Notes: a model not told the origin generated them from the letters alone. A DNA stretch of 36,077 nucleotides from an uncultured Paludibacter sp. (GCA_937897985.1 CALCBD010000055.1:1-36077), one strand, 5' to 3'; shown: positions 15,589 to 25,282, counted from the stretch's first letter. Program-made: numbers and translations.

Positions 15589-18500
15589 ATGGAAAAGATA
15601 AGCACAAAGGAAGTAATTGACTGGGGCAGACAATTTCTCGAAAAATCAGAAAAAGAAATCACACCTGATGAACTGAAAGAACAAAAGAAATATGCAGTCC
15701 TGATTCAAAATCCAACCGATAAAGTTCTTTTGTCCAAGTTATTGGACGAATCATCGCAAATACGTGATAATAAAAAGCTTGCTTTGCGAATGAAATTGCT
15801 GATTGAAAAATACGGTGTGCCGCAGTTTTTCAGTTCTTCCGATGCCTACCTGCTTAAACTTTTCACCACGTTTGGTTATTGGTTTGATTTTATAGCAGTA
15901 CCTGTGTTTAAGAAACGTCTTCGTTCGGACACATCAAAAGTGATTATCAACGAAAAACCATCCCTTTTAAATCAGCATCTCAATGCAAGGCGCGAACAGA
16001 AAATCGGTCAGAATGTGAATCTATTGGGTGAAGTGGTGCTCGGAGATGCCGAAGCCAATCACAGGTATCTTCATTATCTGGAAGCACTTAAAGATCCCCG
16101 AATTAATTATATTTCCATCAAAATTTCGGGTATTTATGCTCAGATCAATGCGTTGAATTATGCGCAGAATAAAATTGATTTGTGTGAACGTCTTGCCCGT
16201 ATTTATCAGCAGGCTATCGATTATCCCTATGTCGACGAGAAAGGGGAGAAGTCATCCAAATTTGTAAACTTAGACATGGAAGAATACAAAGATACCGAAC
16301 TGACTTTGGATGTTTTTAAAACGGTATTGAGTTATCCTGAATTCAGGGATTACTCTGCAGGAATTGTTATTCAGGCTTATTTGCCTGATGCATGGAGTTT
16401 TCAGACTGAATTGATTGAATTTGCAACCAACAGGGTCGCTCAGGGTGGTGCAGCTCTGAAAATGAGACTTGTAAAGGGTGCTAATCTGCAAATGGAGTCC
16501 ATTGTGTCGTCGCTAAAAGGATGGGAAAATCCGGTTTTCGGTTCAAAAGTGGAAGTTGATGCCAATTATATGAAAATTCTCGATCGTGCGTTGCTGCCCG
16601 AAAATGCAAAAGCGCTTCATGTAGGTGTAGCTTCGCATAATTTTTTCAGCATTGGTTATGCTTATTTGCTGGCTCAGAAAAACAAAACCGAAGAGTTTGT
16701 TACTTTCGAAATGCTCGAAGGGATGGCCAACCATTTGCCACGTGTGATGAGGCAATTAGGCAAACAAATTATTTTGTACACACCAGTTGTGAAAGATGAA
16801 CATTTTTTAAATGCTATTTCGTATCTGGTACGCCGGTTGGACGAAAATACAGGAGTCGATAATTTTCTCAGTTATTCTTTTAATCTGAAATTTGAAAGTG
16901 ACCAGTGGAATTTTCTGCAAAAACAGTTTGAGGAGGCATTTTTACTCAAAGACAAGCTGGATATTTCAGCCCGTCGTAAACAAAACAGAAATGAAGTGCC
17001 TGTGGGGTCAGGTTTGAATTTGACTGATTTTCAGAATGAACCTGATACTAATTTCGATCTGCGACCTAATCGTATGTGGGCTGATAATATTCGTAAATCA
17101 TGGATGAAATCTGCCGACGTTCAGCCATATATCATTCCTGTTCAAATAGGTGATAAAGAAATACTTACCGAAAAACGGTATGCCTATTACGATCGCAGCC
17201 AGAATTCTGATATTTGTGTGTGCAAAACATGCCTGTCGGGAATGGAACATGTAAAGGAAATCATAGATACAGCCGAAAAAGATGTACCTGAATGGCGTAA
17301 AACATCGGTGGATGAACGTAAAAAGATTCTTTTTAAAACGGCACATCTTCTGGCGTCGCAACGCGGACATTTAATTGGCTGCATGTCGGCTATTACCGGT
17401 AAGACCTTTACGGAAGGCGATGTAGAAGTGTCGGAAGCAATTGACTTTTGCCGTTATTACCCGATTACAATGACCGGATTCAGCCAAAGTAAAAAAGTAA
17501 ACATTTCACCAAAAGGCATTGTACTGGTTATTCCGCCCTGGAATTTCCCGTTGGCAATACCTGTGGGTGGAGTTGCTGCTGCTTTGTCGGGTGGTAATAC
17601 CGTGATTTTGAAACCAGCGACTGTAGCATTGCCTGTTGCCCGTGAATTTGCAAAATGTTTCTGGGAAGCAGGAGTTCCGAAAGAGGCGTTGCAGGTTGTT
17701 TGTACCGATGGCCGCGAACCGTTGAACTACCTGACTTCTCATCCTTCAATTCGACATACCATTCTTACCGGAGGGACTGATACCGCTTTCCGTTTGCTGG
17801 AAAACAATCCGACCTGTCCGCTTTCGGCTGAAACCGGTGGAAAAAATGCCATCATAGTAACTGCTGCTGCCGACAGGGATCATGCAATTCAGAACATTAT
17901 CACATCAGCCTTCAGTAATGCCGGTCAGAAATGTTCGGCCTGCAGCTTGCTTATTCTTGAAAAGGAAGTATACAACGATCCCGAATTTAAAACGAAACTA
18001 ACCGATGCCGTAACGAGTTTACATACGGGAAGCGTATGGAATGGTGCCAATTATGTGGGTCCCATGATTACAAATGAAAATGATAAACTGCTGAATGCAG
18101 TTCATCATACCGACGATGGTGAGTGGTGGCTTGTTAAACCCGGATTTGCAGATGAAAAACAATTTATGCTGAAACCCTGTGTGAAATGGGGAGTTAAACC
18201 GGGAAGCTATTCTTTTACCACTGAACTCTTCGGCCCGATGCTTTCGGTGGTTTGTGCTGAAAATTTCGAACATGCCATTGAACTTGCCAATAGTTCGGAA
18301 TATGGATTGACTGCCGGTTTGCAGAGTCTGGACGAAAGGGAACAAAAAGTATGGCGCAACAGTGTTGAAGCCGGAAATCTGTACATCAACAGAGGAATAA
18401 CAGGAGCCATCGTAAGTCGACAGCCATTCGGAGGTATGAAACGGTCGGCTTTCGGAGGTGGTATAAAAGCAGGCGGCCCAAATTATGTAACCTGTTTTGT

Positions 18501-19110
18501 GAATATCACAAATGCTCAGAAAGCTGATTTTCAAAATGTTAATACTCAGGATTTGTCGGTTTATAAAACATACGCTGCCTTGTTGCGTAATGATGATAAA
18601 CTGTTGTACGAAAATGCCGTAATCAGTTATCTGGAGAACTATAAAAATGAATTTTCAGTCGAACGGGATATTCATCAACTGATGGGCGAACAGAATGTTT
18701 TCAGATATCTGCCGTTGAAAAATATACTCTTCCGCGTACAAACCAGCGATAAACTTTCAGATGTATTGATGGTGATAACGGCCTGCATGATTGCTAAAAC
18801 TCCGCTTTATGTCAGCATTGAAAGTAATGATGCTAAACTTGAAACTTTAAAGACAATTTTAAAACCGGATCAAATACTGATACAATCGGTTCAGGAATTG
18901 ACCGAAAGTATGAATAAATTCGAACGTATCAGAACCTGTTCCGACCACTTGCCGTTGGAATTGTACAAAAAAGCTGCATCACTGGGTATGTATATTGCTA
19001 CTCAGGAACCACTTGCTGAAGGCCGGCTCGAATTGCTGCATTATGTAAAAGAACAAAGTATTGCTTTTGAATATCACCGTTACGGAAGTATAACCGAGAT
19101 TCCTGAATAG
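15589..19110 (+). CDS. putA: Bifunctional proline dehydrogenase / delta-1-pyrroline-5-carboxylate dehydrogenase
   Basis: Converts proline to glutamate in two steps: FAD-dependent oxidation to pyrroline-5-carboxylate, then NAD-dependent oxidation to glutamate. Residues about 130-440 form the proline dehydrogenase barrel (ISIKISGIYAQIN, LRLVKGAN-type MRLVKGANLQME). Residues about 530-1010 are an aldehyde dehydrogenase with IPPWNFPLAIPVGG, general base E748 in SAETGGKN and catalytic C782 in NAGQKCSAC. RQPFGGMKRSAFGGG is the usual late ALDH motif. There is no N-terminal DNA-binding domain, so unlike E. coli PutA it should not regulate itself. At 1,173 residues it has a normal length for this type. 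It is alone on its transcript, and a hairpin follows. Confidence 0.93.
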   Translation: MEKISTKEVIDWGRQFLEKSEKEITPDELKEQKKYAVLIQNPTDKVLLSKLLDESSQIRDNKKLALRMKLLIEKYGVPQFFSSSDAYLLKLFTTFGYWFDFIAVPVFKKRLRSDTSKVIINEKPSLLNQHLNARREQKIGQNVNLLGEVVLGDAEANHRYLHYLEALKDPRINYISIKISGIYAQINALNYAQNKIDLCERLARIYQQAIDYPYVDEKGEKSSKFVNLDMEEYKDTELTLDVFKTVLSYPEFRDYSAGIVIQAYLPDAWSFQTELIEFATNRVAQGGAALKMRLVKGANLQMESIVSSLKGWENPVFGSKVEVDANYMKILDRALLPENAKALHVGVASHNFFSIGYAYLLAQKNKTEEFVTFEMLEGMANHLPRVMRQLGKQIILYTPVVKDEHFLNAISYLVRRLDENTGVDNFLSYSFNLKFESDQWNFLQKQFEEAFLLKDKLDISARRKQNRNEVPVGSGLNLTDFQNEPDTNFDLRPNRMWADNIRKSWMKSADVQPYIIPVQIGDKEILTEKRYAYYDRSQNSDICVCKTCLSGMEHVKEIIDTAEKDVPEWRKTSVDERKKILFKTAHLLASQRGHLIGCMSAITGKTFTEGDVEVSEAIDFCRYYPITMTGFSQSKKVNISPKGIVLVIPPWNFPLAIPVGGVAAALSGGNTVILKPATVALPVAREFAKCFWEAGVPKEALQVVCTDGREPLNYLTSHPSIRHTILTGGTDTAFRLLENNPTCPLSAETGGKNAIIVTAAADRDHAIQNIITSAFSNAGQKCSACSLLILEKEVYNDPEFKTKLTDAVTSLHTGSVWNGANYVGPMITNENDKLLNAVHHTDDGEWWLVKPGFADEKQFMLKPCVKWGVKPGSYSFTTELFGPMLSVVCAENFEHAIELANSSEYGLTAGLQSLDEREQKVWRNSVEAGNLYINRGITGAIVSRQPFGGMKRSAFGGGIKAGGPNYVTCFVNITNAQKADFQNVNTQDLSVYKTYAALLRNDDKLLYENAVISYLENYKNEFSVERDIHQLMGEQNVFRYLPLKNILFRVQTSDKLSDVLMVITACMIAKTPLYVSIESNDAKLETLKTILKPDQILIQSVQELTESMNKFERIRTCSDHLPLELYKKAASLGMYIATQEPLAEGRLELLHYVKEQSIAFEYHRYGSITEIPE

Positions 19111-19137
19111 TTTAAATTGCAGTTTTTAATCAGAAGT

Positions 19138-19178
19138 CACCCCATGAAAAATCAGTATTGAAGATTTTTTATGGGGTG
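19138..19178 (+). terminator. Hairpin downstream of putA
   Basis: CACCCCATGAAAAATC (19138-19153) pairs with GATTTTTTATGGGGTG (19163-19178) with one mismatch and a 9-nt loop. There is no U-run after it on the plus strand, so termination is likely but not certain. The rest of the gap to 19466 is AT-rich and shows one TGTTGATAA (19290-19298), the reverse of the DnaA-like TTATCAACA. Confidence 0.5.
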
Positions 19179-19466
19179 AAACGTTAAATAAAGTCATACC
19201 GGAATAAAAAATCAAATCAGCTGTTTAAAAAACTTGTCCATTCCGAATAGTTTTTTGAAATTTGTAAACGCAAAAAAATATTTTGAAAATGTTGATAAAC
19301 TACTGAAAAATAAGTATTTGTAATTGACAATACATATATATATCAGGTTTACCATTTTTCGGAATAAACAGCGGAATGAATAACGGAGATCGGATTTATA
19401 GTTTAAAACTGGAACAATATGCAAACTCCGGGCATGTAATGATTTTAAAAACATCCTGTTAAATCA

Positions 19467-20426
19467 ATGAAACCATTTACCAAACCGGGAATCAATAGGC
19501 AAAAAAAATCAGGTTTATTGCTTTTGTTACCTGCAGCAATGCTTGCAATATTTTCGGGTTGCAGCAAACCTGCCCCTGAGAATAAAAACTCAAATGATTC
19601 AATTAACCATTTCAACGACACCATCCTGAGTGTGGAGGAAAATCCAAAGTTAATTACATATCGTACTTTTGTGAATCAACTCGATAGTTCGGATGTTAAT
19701 TCGGTGAGTAAGGCGGTTGAAGAGTATAAAACCGTTTTTGCAAACGAACGGACAGGATTATGTGATACTGCTTTTGTGGTATTTCAGCAATTTCTGGATA
19801 CGCTTGAGCTTCAATTAAACCACAGGTTGCAGGAAGATACAACCGATTATTCACCGCTTTTGAAAGGTTCCAAAGTGTCGGTAAAAATTAAAAATTTCCA
19901 GCAACAATTGCTTCAGAACGGTTTCAGAATAATTGGAGTTGATGAAATGTTTTATATCCAGCAATATCGACCCTATGTTGTTCAGCAGATTGGTTATATG
20001 CTCTCGGATACGTTGAAACTTTATCTGAACGAAATTGATACCGAAAACAGGGAAGGATTTTCGCAAAATGGAGCAATAACTATCTCGCCACAACAACTTG
20101 TCGACAGAACCTTGTGGTACGAAAACTTTATGAAAGCAAATCCGGATTTTGTATTTATCAGCAACTGCCTTGCTTACAAAAAAGCTTACCTCACTTACCT
20201 GTTCAGTGGTTACGGTACGACAAAGTTTTATTCGGATGCCGGTAAATCAGCGCTTTCACCCTATTTTACCGAAGCTTACAATTATTTATTCGGCACTTAT
20301 CCGCAATCGGAAGTGACGTCGTTGATTCAACCGTATTTTGACGCCATCCGGCAGGGACAACATCAATTGGTAAGGGATATTAAAAAGAAATACGTAATCA
20401 GAGGTCTGATATTTAACCTGGAATAA
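19467..20426 (+). CDS. Predicted lipoprotein of unknown function
   Basis: A 319-residue protein with a lipoprotein signal: basic start, hydrophobic LLLLLPAAMLAIFSGC, and lipidated C32. The mature part starts with a polar Asn/Ser/Asp linker and is then mostly helical, with aromatic-rich segments (RTLWYENFMKANPDFVF, CLAYKKAYLTYLFSGYGTTKF). I do not recognise a family. The look, a helical soluble domain tethered by a lipid, suggests an envelope role. It has no operon partner: putA ends 356 bp upstream and the next gene is on the other strand. Confidence 0.75.
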   Translation: MKPFTKPGINRQKKSGLLLLLPAAMLAIFSGCSKPAPENKNSNDSINHFNDTILSVEENPKLITYRTFVNQLDSSDVNSVSKAVEEYKTVFANERTGLCDTAFVVFQQFLDTLELQLNHRLQEDTTDYSPLLKGSKVSVKIKNFQQQLLQNGFRIIGVDEMFYIQQYRPYVVQQIGYMLSDTLKLYLNEIDTENREGFSQNGAITISPQQLVDRTLWYENFMKANPDFVFISNCLAYKKAYLTYLFSGYGTTKFYSDAGKSALSPYFTEAYNYLFGTYPQSEVTSLIQPYFDAIRQGQHQLVRDIKKKYVIRGLIFNLE

Positions 20427-20483
20427 TACATCAGCTCCATTTTCAAACAACAGTGAAGGAGCTGTATCAAAAGATTATTTTGA

Positions 20484-20590
20484 ATGCAAATTTCGCAAAT
20501 CAACACAAATTTTTCGAGTCTGAATTTTAATAATTTATTGATAAACAAATAATTATTATTTCCGGAAATTTGCGATTTTTTGCGTACCAA
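20484..20590. repeat. Intergenic imperfect inverted repeat (TGCAAATTT/AAATTTGCG type)
   Basis: TGCAAATTTCGCAAAT near 20484-20500 and GGAAATTTGCGATTTTTTGC near 20564-20583 form an imperfect inverted repeat separated by AT-rich DNA. The motif family resembles the one at 27006-27083. It lies between convergent genes and may serve as a terminator or be a small dispersed repeat. Confidence 0.4.
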
Positions 20591-20720
20591 TGTCAGCGTA
20601 ACTAAATTTACCTTTTTCTTATTCCTGATACAAGCTCTTCACACTTTTTTATACCTTCTTATTCTGTTTTCCTGACTATCATTTGTATATGAATTTTTGT
20701 CATCAGCTGAAGCTTCTTAT

Positions 20721-21185
20721 TTAAATCTTCAGTTTATTGAAGTCGGAATGATAGGACAGGCGGTAAACAAATGGATAAATCCTGCAGGCAACACAAAATC
20801 CGAATGCAGCTTCGAGAAATGCACATACACCGAAAATAATTGAAACTACCTGTGCTACTGTGTTATACCCGAATGCAGCTGAAATAATAATCAGTAAGCT
20901 GAATAAAATACCGATACGTGCAGCAAAAATTTTTGGTCCTGAATTGACAGGCTTTTTCTGAATTCCGAAAGTCTTAATAAGTTGTTTTGAAACAATTGCA
21001 AAAATGCTGTACCTTGAATTTTCGGTACCCCTGAGGGTGAAATCAATTAGTAATAGTAATATTGTGAAAACATTGTTGGTATATAAAAATGCAAGCAATG
21101 TAATAACCGTCAGCAGGGCATTCAGCCGTGCTGCATGTTCATCAATCCTGCTATCTGAGATGGGGCATAAATTATTGGTTTTCAT
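20721..21185 (-). CDS. DUF4395 family membrane protein
   Basis: The 154-residue protein starts MKTNNLCPISDSRIDEHAAR, which carries the DUF4395 opening pattern (CPIS...R.DE...RLNA). Three to four hydrophobic segments follow (about 25-50, 90-110 and 115-135), ending FGFCVACRIYPFVYRL with a CxxC-like pair. I prefer ATG 21185 to the in-frame ATG at 21209, because the longer form only adds MIIRNNNN. Function of the family is unknown; related proteins often lie near thioredoxin-like or sulfur-handling genes, but no such neighbour is here. A TATCTTTG -7 element is at 21269-21276 on the minus strand. Confidence 0.8.
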   Translation of the reverse strand: MKTNNLCPISDSRIDEHAARLNALLTVITLLAFLYTNNVFTILLLLIDFTLRGTENSRYSIFAIVSKQLIKTFGIQKKPVNSGPKIFAARIGILFSLLIIISAAFGYNTVAQVVSIIFGVCAFLEAAFGFCVACRIYPFVYRLSYHSDFNKLKI

Positions 21186-21394
21186 ATTATTGTTGTTTCT
21201 AATTATCAAAAAAATCTAATTTATTTTTATCATCAACAGGCTGTTATTTATTAATCCTGCCGACAATGCAAAGATACATCGGGGCTATCTGTGCTGCCAT
21301 ACCATTGATTAAGTATTTTTTATACCATAAATCGGGTATAAATCCATTTGGAGTGCAGCCATCACCGGCATATTATTTTTCATCGTACAACAGT

Positions 21395-21425
21395 TTTGAT
21401 TATCATAATTTAATCTGTATTTTTG
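21395..21425 (+). promoter_or_regulatory. lptB: Promoter of the lptB cluster
   Basis: TTTG (21395-21398), 19 nt, then TATTTTTG (21418-21425): an exact fit to the Bacteroidota consensus. The -7 box overlaps an upstream in-frame ATG at 21423, which rules that ATG out and supports ATG 21444 as the lptB start with a very short leader. Confidence 0.75.
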
Positions 21426-21443
21426 CGGTTCAAAATTACAGAT

Positions 21444-22196
21444 ATGAAAAACGATGAAATGGTGCTCCGCACGGAGCATTTATATAAAAAATACGGTAAG
21501 CGAACAGTTGTAAGCGACGTGTCCATTGATGTAAAACAGGGCGAAATTGTAGGTTTGCTGGGTCCGAATGGTGCAGGCAAAACGACCACATTTTACATGA
21601 CTACCGGATTGGTAACTCCGAATTCAGGAAAAATTTTTCTGAACGATGTGGACATTACCAATTATCCAGTTTACAAAAGGGCTCAGAAAGGTATCGGGTA
21701 TCTGGCTCAGGAAGCCTCTGTTTTCCGTAAAATGTCGGTGGAGGATAATATTAAATCTGTTCTTGAAATGACTGATTTCAGTCGCGAATATCAAAAAGAG
21801 AAATTAGAAACATTAATCGAAGAATTTAATCTTCAATCGGTACGTCACAATATTGGTGACAGATTGTCGGGAGGTGAACGCAGACGTACGGAAATTGCCA
21901 GATGCTTAGCCATTGAACCACGTTTTATCATGCTCGATGAGCCATTTGCCGGAGTTGACCCGATTGCAGTTCAGGATATTCAGGACATTGTCTGGAAATT
22001 GAAGGATAAAAATATCGGGATTCTCATAACCGATCACAACGTGGACGAAACGCTGACCATTACCGACAGAGCTTATATGCTTTTCGAAGGAAAAATTTTG
22101 TTCAGGGGGACTTCACAGGAACTGGCCGATAATCCTTTAGTTCGTGAAAAATACCTGGGTCGCGACTTTAAACTGAAGGAAAAAACCCGTATTTAG
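21444..22196 (+). CDS. lptB: LPS export ABC transporter ATP-binding protein LptB
   Basis: The cytoplasmic ATPase that drives lipopolysaccharide extraction from the inner membrane by LptFG and its passage to the cell surface. The 250-residue product has Walker A GPNGAGKTT (about 40-48), Q-loop GYLAQEASVFRKMSVEDNI, signature LSGGERRRTEIAR, Walker B FIMLDEPFAGVDP and H-loop ITDHNV. The VFRKMSVEDNI and EPFAGVDPIAV segments are typical of LptB rather than other small ABC ATPases. It heads a cluster with a GNAT acetyltransferase 21 bp downstream and rnz after that. Complete and unremarkable. Confidence 0.93.
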   Translation: MKNDEMVLRTEHLYKKYGKRTVVSDVSIDVKQGEIVGLLGPNGAGKTTTFYMTTGLVTPNSGKIFLNDVDITNYPVYKRAQKGIGYLAQEASVFRKMSVEDNIKSVLEMTDFSREYQKEKLETLIEEFNLQSVRHNIGDRLSGGERRRTEIARCLAIEPRFIMLDEPFAGVDPIAVQDIQDIVWKLKDKNIGILITDHNVDETLTITDRAYMLFEGKILFRGTSQELADNPLVREKYLGRDFKLKEKTRI

Positions 22197-22217
22197 AAGT
22201 TTATATTTATTCAAAAC

Positions 22218-22775
22218 ATGTCGTCATCTGTTTTATCTTTAACTATCGATACACATGTCACTCTGAAGGAACTGGAGTTAAGCGATGTGTTGCCCGTTTT
22301 TACTGCCATCGATAACGGAAGAGCTTATCTGAGCGAGTGGTTGCCCTTTGTGGATAAAACGAAGGAAGTCGGTTTTACGCTCGGTTTTGTTGAAAGCTAC
22401 CTGAATTCCGATCGGAAAGATCTTACTTTTGCCATCTATGTCGATGACGAATTTGCCGGCTTAATAGGGTTGAAAGATACAGATTTGTTGAACAGGAAAA
22501 CTGAAATAGGATATTGGTTGACAAGTCAGTTTCAACACAGGGGCATCATGACGAAATGCTGTTTCAAACTTATGGACTATTGTTTCAATGTGTTGAAAAT
22601 GAACAGAATTCAGCTTAAAGCAGGAGTAGGAAATAAAAAAAGCAGAGCCGTTGCCGAAAGGCTCGGATTTAAATTCGAAGGTGTCGAAAGGGAAGGTGAA
22701 TTGCTTACGCACGGATTTATCGATCTGGCAGTTTATGGCATTCTTCAAAGTGAATTTTCAAATTCAAATCAATAA
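22218..22775 (+). CDS. GNAT N-acetyltransferase, RimJ/RimL type
   Basis: Transfers acetyl from acetyl-CoA to an amine, in the RimL/YdaF group usually a protein N-terminus or small molecule. The 185 residues show the GNAT core: TFAIYVDDEFAGLIGL, then EIGYWLTSQFQHRGIMTKCC with the Q/RxxGxx acetyl-CoA loop, and NKKSRAVAERLGFKFEGVEREG, the classic RimL ending motif. It lies 21 bp after lptB and 36 bp before rnz, all on one strand, so it is probably in their transcript. Substrate unknown; the neighbours do not reveal it. Confidence 0.88.
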   Translation: MSSSVLSLTIDTHVTLKELELSDVLPVFTAIDNGRAYLSEWLPFVDKTKEVGFTLGFVESYLNSDRKDLTFAIYVDDEFAGLIGLKDTDLLNRKTEIGYWLTSQFQHRGIMTKCCFKLMDYCFNVLKMNRIQLKAGVGNKKSRAVAERLGFKFEGVEREGELLTHGFIDLAVYGILQSEFSNSNQ

Positions 22776-22811
22776 CAATCCTGTAAAACAATTACAAACT
22801 AAACAATCGGT

Positions 22812-23723
22812 CTGAAAACTACACTTACCATATTAGGTTGCGGGTCGGCATTGCCAACGAAAAGCAATTTCCCGACATCTCAGATACTCGGGATAAGAGA
22901 CAGGCAATTTATGATTGATTGCGGTGAAGGAACGCAAATTCGAATGCGTCAGATGAATTTGAAAACCAATCGTTTGGGGCATGTTTTTATTTCCCATTTA
23001 CACGGCGATCATGTTTTCGGACTGATAGGTATGATTTCAAGTTTTGGAATGCTGAACCGTACAGCCGATCTTCACATCCATGCAATGGCTGATCTGGAGA
23101 TGATTATGGGTGCACAGTTAAATTATTTTTGCGAGGAATTACCATTCAGGGTTATTTTTCATTCTTTTCATCCCGGACAGCATGAACTGATTTATGAGGA
23201 CAGAGCCGTTAAGGTATTTACAATTCCACTTAAACACAGGGTACCAAGCTGTGGATTTTTGTTTGAGGAAAAGGAAGGCGACCGGCATATTATCCGTGAG
23301 ATGATTGATTTTTACAATATCCCCGTTTCGCAAATCCCCAAAATTAAACAAGGTGAGAATTTTGTAACCGGAGATGGTGAAATTATTCTGAATGAGTTGC
23401 TTACCATGCCTGCTTTGCCTCCCAAACGTTTTGCTTATTGTTCGGATACGGCTTATTCCGAAAAAATAATTCCTTTCATTGAAGGGGTTGATTGCCTGTA
23501 TCACGAAGCAACATTTATGAATGACGAAATTGTAAGAGCTAAGTCAACACTTCACTCCACTGCCGAACAGGCGGCTACCATTGCCAAAAAAGCAAATGTC
23601 AGCAAACTGATTATCGGACATTATTCGGCACGTTATCCCAATAAAACCGAACTGCTCAACGAAGCGAAAGCTGTTTTTGAAAATACCTTTGCCGGAGAAG
23701 ATTTGAAAGTATATGAAATTTAG
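22812..23723 (+). CDS. rnz: Ribonuclease Z
   Basis: A zinc-dependent beta-lactamase-fold endonuclease that trims tRNA 3' ends. This matters where CCA is not encoded, as in both tRNA genes here. SHLHGDHVFG is the metal-binding motif, with CSDTAYSE, LYHEATF and IIGHYSARY carrying further ligands. The family's first strand is in frame upstream of any ATG/GTG/TTG: LKTTLTILGCGSALPT, read from CTG 22812 just after a TAA at 22797-22799. Starting at TTG 22851 would delete it. I therefore place the start at CTG 22812 (303 residues, normal length); ATC 22806 is an alternative. It is the last gene of the lptB cluster. Confidence 0.9.
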   Translation: MKTTLTILGCGSALPTKSNFPTSQILGIRDRQFMIDCGEGTQIRMRQMNLKTNRLGHVFISHLHGDHVFGLIGMISSFGMLNRTADLHIHAMADLEMIMGAQLNYFCEELPFRVIFHSFHPGQHELIYEDRAVKVFTIPLKHRVPSCGFLFEEKEGDRHIIREMIDFYNIPVSQIPKIKQGENFVTGDGEIILNELLTMPALPPKRFAYCSDTAYSEKIIPFIEGVDCLYHEATFMNDEIVRAKSTLHSTAEQAATIAKKANVSKLIIGHYSARYPNKTELLNEAKAVFENTFAGEDLKVYEI

Positions 23724-24040
23724 ATAAATCATGAAATTAAGTTAGTAGCCTGATTTTGTTTTTTTTGTCACACATAGTTGGTAAAGCGTATGATTGAATA
23801 GTTGGAGTAAGTATAATGTTGAAGCAATTTTGAGTCTCACTGACCAATCGGGTAGTTTCCGTTGCTACCGGAAAAAATTCAACGGATATTTTATATCCCA
23901 TTTTGATTCTCCATCAGTTCAGTTGTTCATCACTACAGCCGGGGGGATGACTTTTTCCAAAACATAATTTTTCACCATCTGTTGAAACTATGAATGAATT
24001 TAACTATTTTTGCAATAAGTAAGTAACCATTTTTGAATAT
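23724..24040. other. Intergenic gap between rnz and the outer-membrane deacylase-like gene
   Basis: No gene. There is a T-rich run after rnz (TTTTGTTTTTTTTGTC, about 23754-23769) without a clear stem, and at the right end a promoter for the next gene. Nothing else was recognised. Confidence 0.5.
23981..24012 (+). promoter_or_regulatory. Promoter upstream of the PagL-like outer-membrane gene
   Basis: GTTG (23981-23984, one base from TTTG), 20 nt, then TATTTTTG (24005-24012). The start codon is 28 bp downstream. Confidence 0.6.
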
Positions 24041-25282
24041 ATGACCAGATTGAAAAAGTTATTTTTTATTATTTTATTATTTCCGTTGATAAGTTTAAGT
24101 GCTCAGGACGAGCGGGCTCAAATACCTCAACTCATGCAGAACAGCTATTTTGAAGTGAATATCGGTTCGATTAATTATCCATTCGGACAAGCTCAGCTCG
24201 AAGCGGGTTATTCGTTAAATTCGGCTGTGGTTGTTCCTCATACTGCAGTGCGGCTTGTGCTTGCCGGTTATGACTTTAATAAATATCTTTCAGCTCAGGT
24301 TACCTACATGCGACCGGTTTTGTGGGTTCGCTACAATTACAAATATCTTAATTATCAGGCAAATACTACGGAGTACGACGATCATTCGGTTTGGATGAAT
24401 GTGGGTGGACTTACTTTAAAACCACAATTACCCATAGGAAATCATTTTTCGGTATATGGTGAAGCCGGACTTGGTATCATAACACGTCATGGTTTTGAAG
24501 ACCGGTATGGAAATCCGGTTGTTAAGGATGCAAGCTATTCAACATTTCTTTTCGGTGCAGGATTTAAGTATCATTTCAACGATCGCTGGGCATTGCAGCT
24601 TTGTTCCAATTATTCTCCGGCCAGCGAAAAGCACAATCAGCCATATACTTCGTTTGTAGGTACAGGTTTTTCTTACCATTTCAAACCTTTTTCAGAAAGT
24701 CAGCTAAATAAAGGGAAAACTTCCGGATTGATTCATCCGAAACAATGGCTTCAGATCGGATTTACAACCAATGCGCTGGGTTATGGAATTAATAACCTGG
24801 TTTCACGCGATCCTGTTCCCATCTTTTGGGGTGGAAATGCAGAAGTTCGTCAGGGATTATCGATTAATTATCAACGAAATATCTTTCATGGTCCTAAAGT
24901 TTTTGCACTCGATTGGGGGATAAATGCTTCAGTTTGGCAAACCAAAGGCGAAAGCAGTAACAACTTCGAACGTCAGCCCTTTTTTACATTTTCGGTATTC
25001 CCTGTTTTTCGTCTGAATTATATCCATGTCAGGACTTTTGATGCCTATTTTTATTATACAGTAGCAGCACCGAGCTTTATTTCGAAAACACTGCTCGATG
25101 GCCATAGAATGGGTGCAAATTTTACTTTTATGGATAATATGGGAACAGGAATTTTCTTTGGTGAAAAGCGTAATCTGAACATGGAGCTGAAAATCGGACA
25201 TTATTCGAATGGCAATGTGTTTACCGACAATGAAGCAGTGAAAATTCCATTATCGCTGCAGTTGGGTTATGTCTTCAATTGA
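24041..25282 (+). CDS. Outer-membrane protein with C-terminal PagL-like lipid A deacylase region
   Basis: The 413-residue protein has a signal peptide (MTRLKKLFFIILLFPLISLSAQ). The N-terminal part to about 215 looks like an OmpA-type small beta-barrel (alternating strands ending YHFK). The C-terminal part from about 235 resembles the PagL/acyloxyacyl hydrolase family, which removes a 3-O-acyl chain from lipid A: MELKIGHYSNGNVFTDNEA carries the H387-x-S389-N signature, and the chain ends LSLQLGYVF, an outer-membrane C-terminus. So two barrel-like halves are joined. The catalytic glutamate cannot be assigned with certainty (E398 is closer to the serine than in PagL). Lipid A editing is plausible but not proven. 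Confidence 0.7.
   Translation: MTRLKKLFFIILLFPLISLSAQDERAQIPQLMQNSYFEVNIGSINYPFGQAQLEAGYSLNSAVVVPHTAVRLVLAGYDFNKYLSAQVTYMRPVLWVRYNYKYLNYQANTTEYDDHSVWMNVGGLTLKPQLPIGNHFSVYGEAGLGIITRHGFEDRYGNPVVKDASYSTFLFGAGFKYHFNDRWALQLCSNYSPASEKHNQPYTSFVGTGFSYHFKPFSESQLNKGKTSGLIHPKQWLQIGFTTNALGYGINNLVSRDPVPIFWGGNAEVRQGLSINYQRNIFHGPKVFALDWGINASVWQTKGESSNNFERQPFFTFSVFPVFRLNYIHVRTFDAYFYYTVAAPSFISKTLLDGHRMGANFTFMDNMGTGIFFGEKRNLNMELKIGHYSNGNVFTDNEAVKIPLSLQLGYVFN

Noticed and set aside
21423..21443. lptB start at ATG 21423
   Set aside because: It lies inside the -7 promoter box, so it would not be in the transcript.
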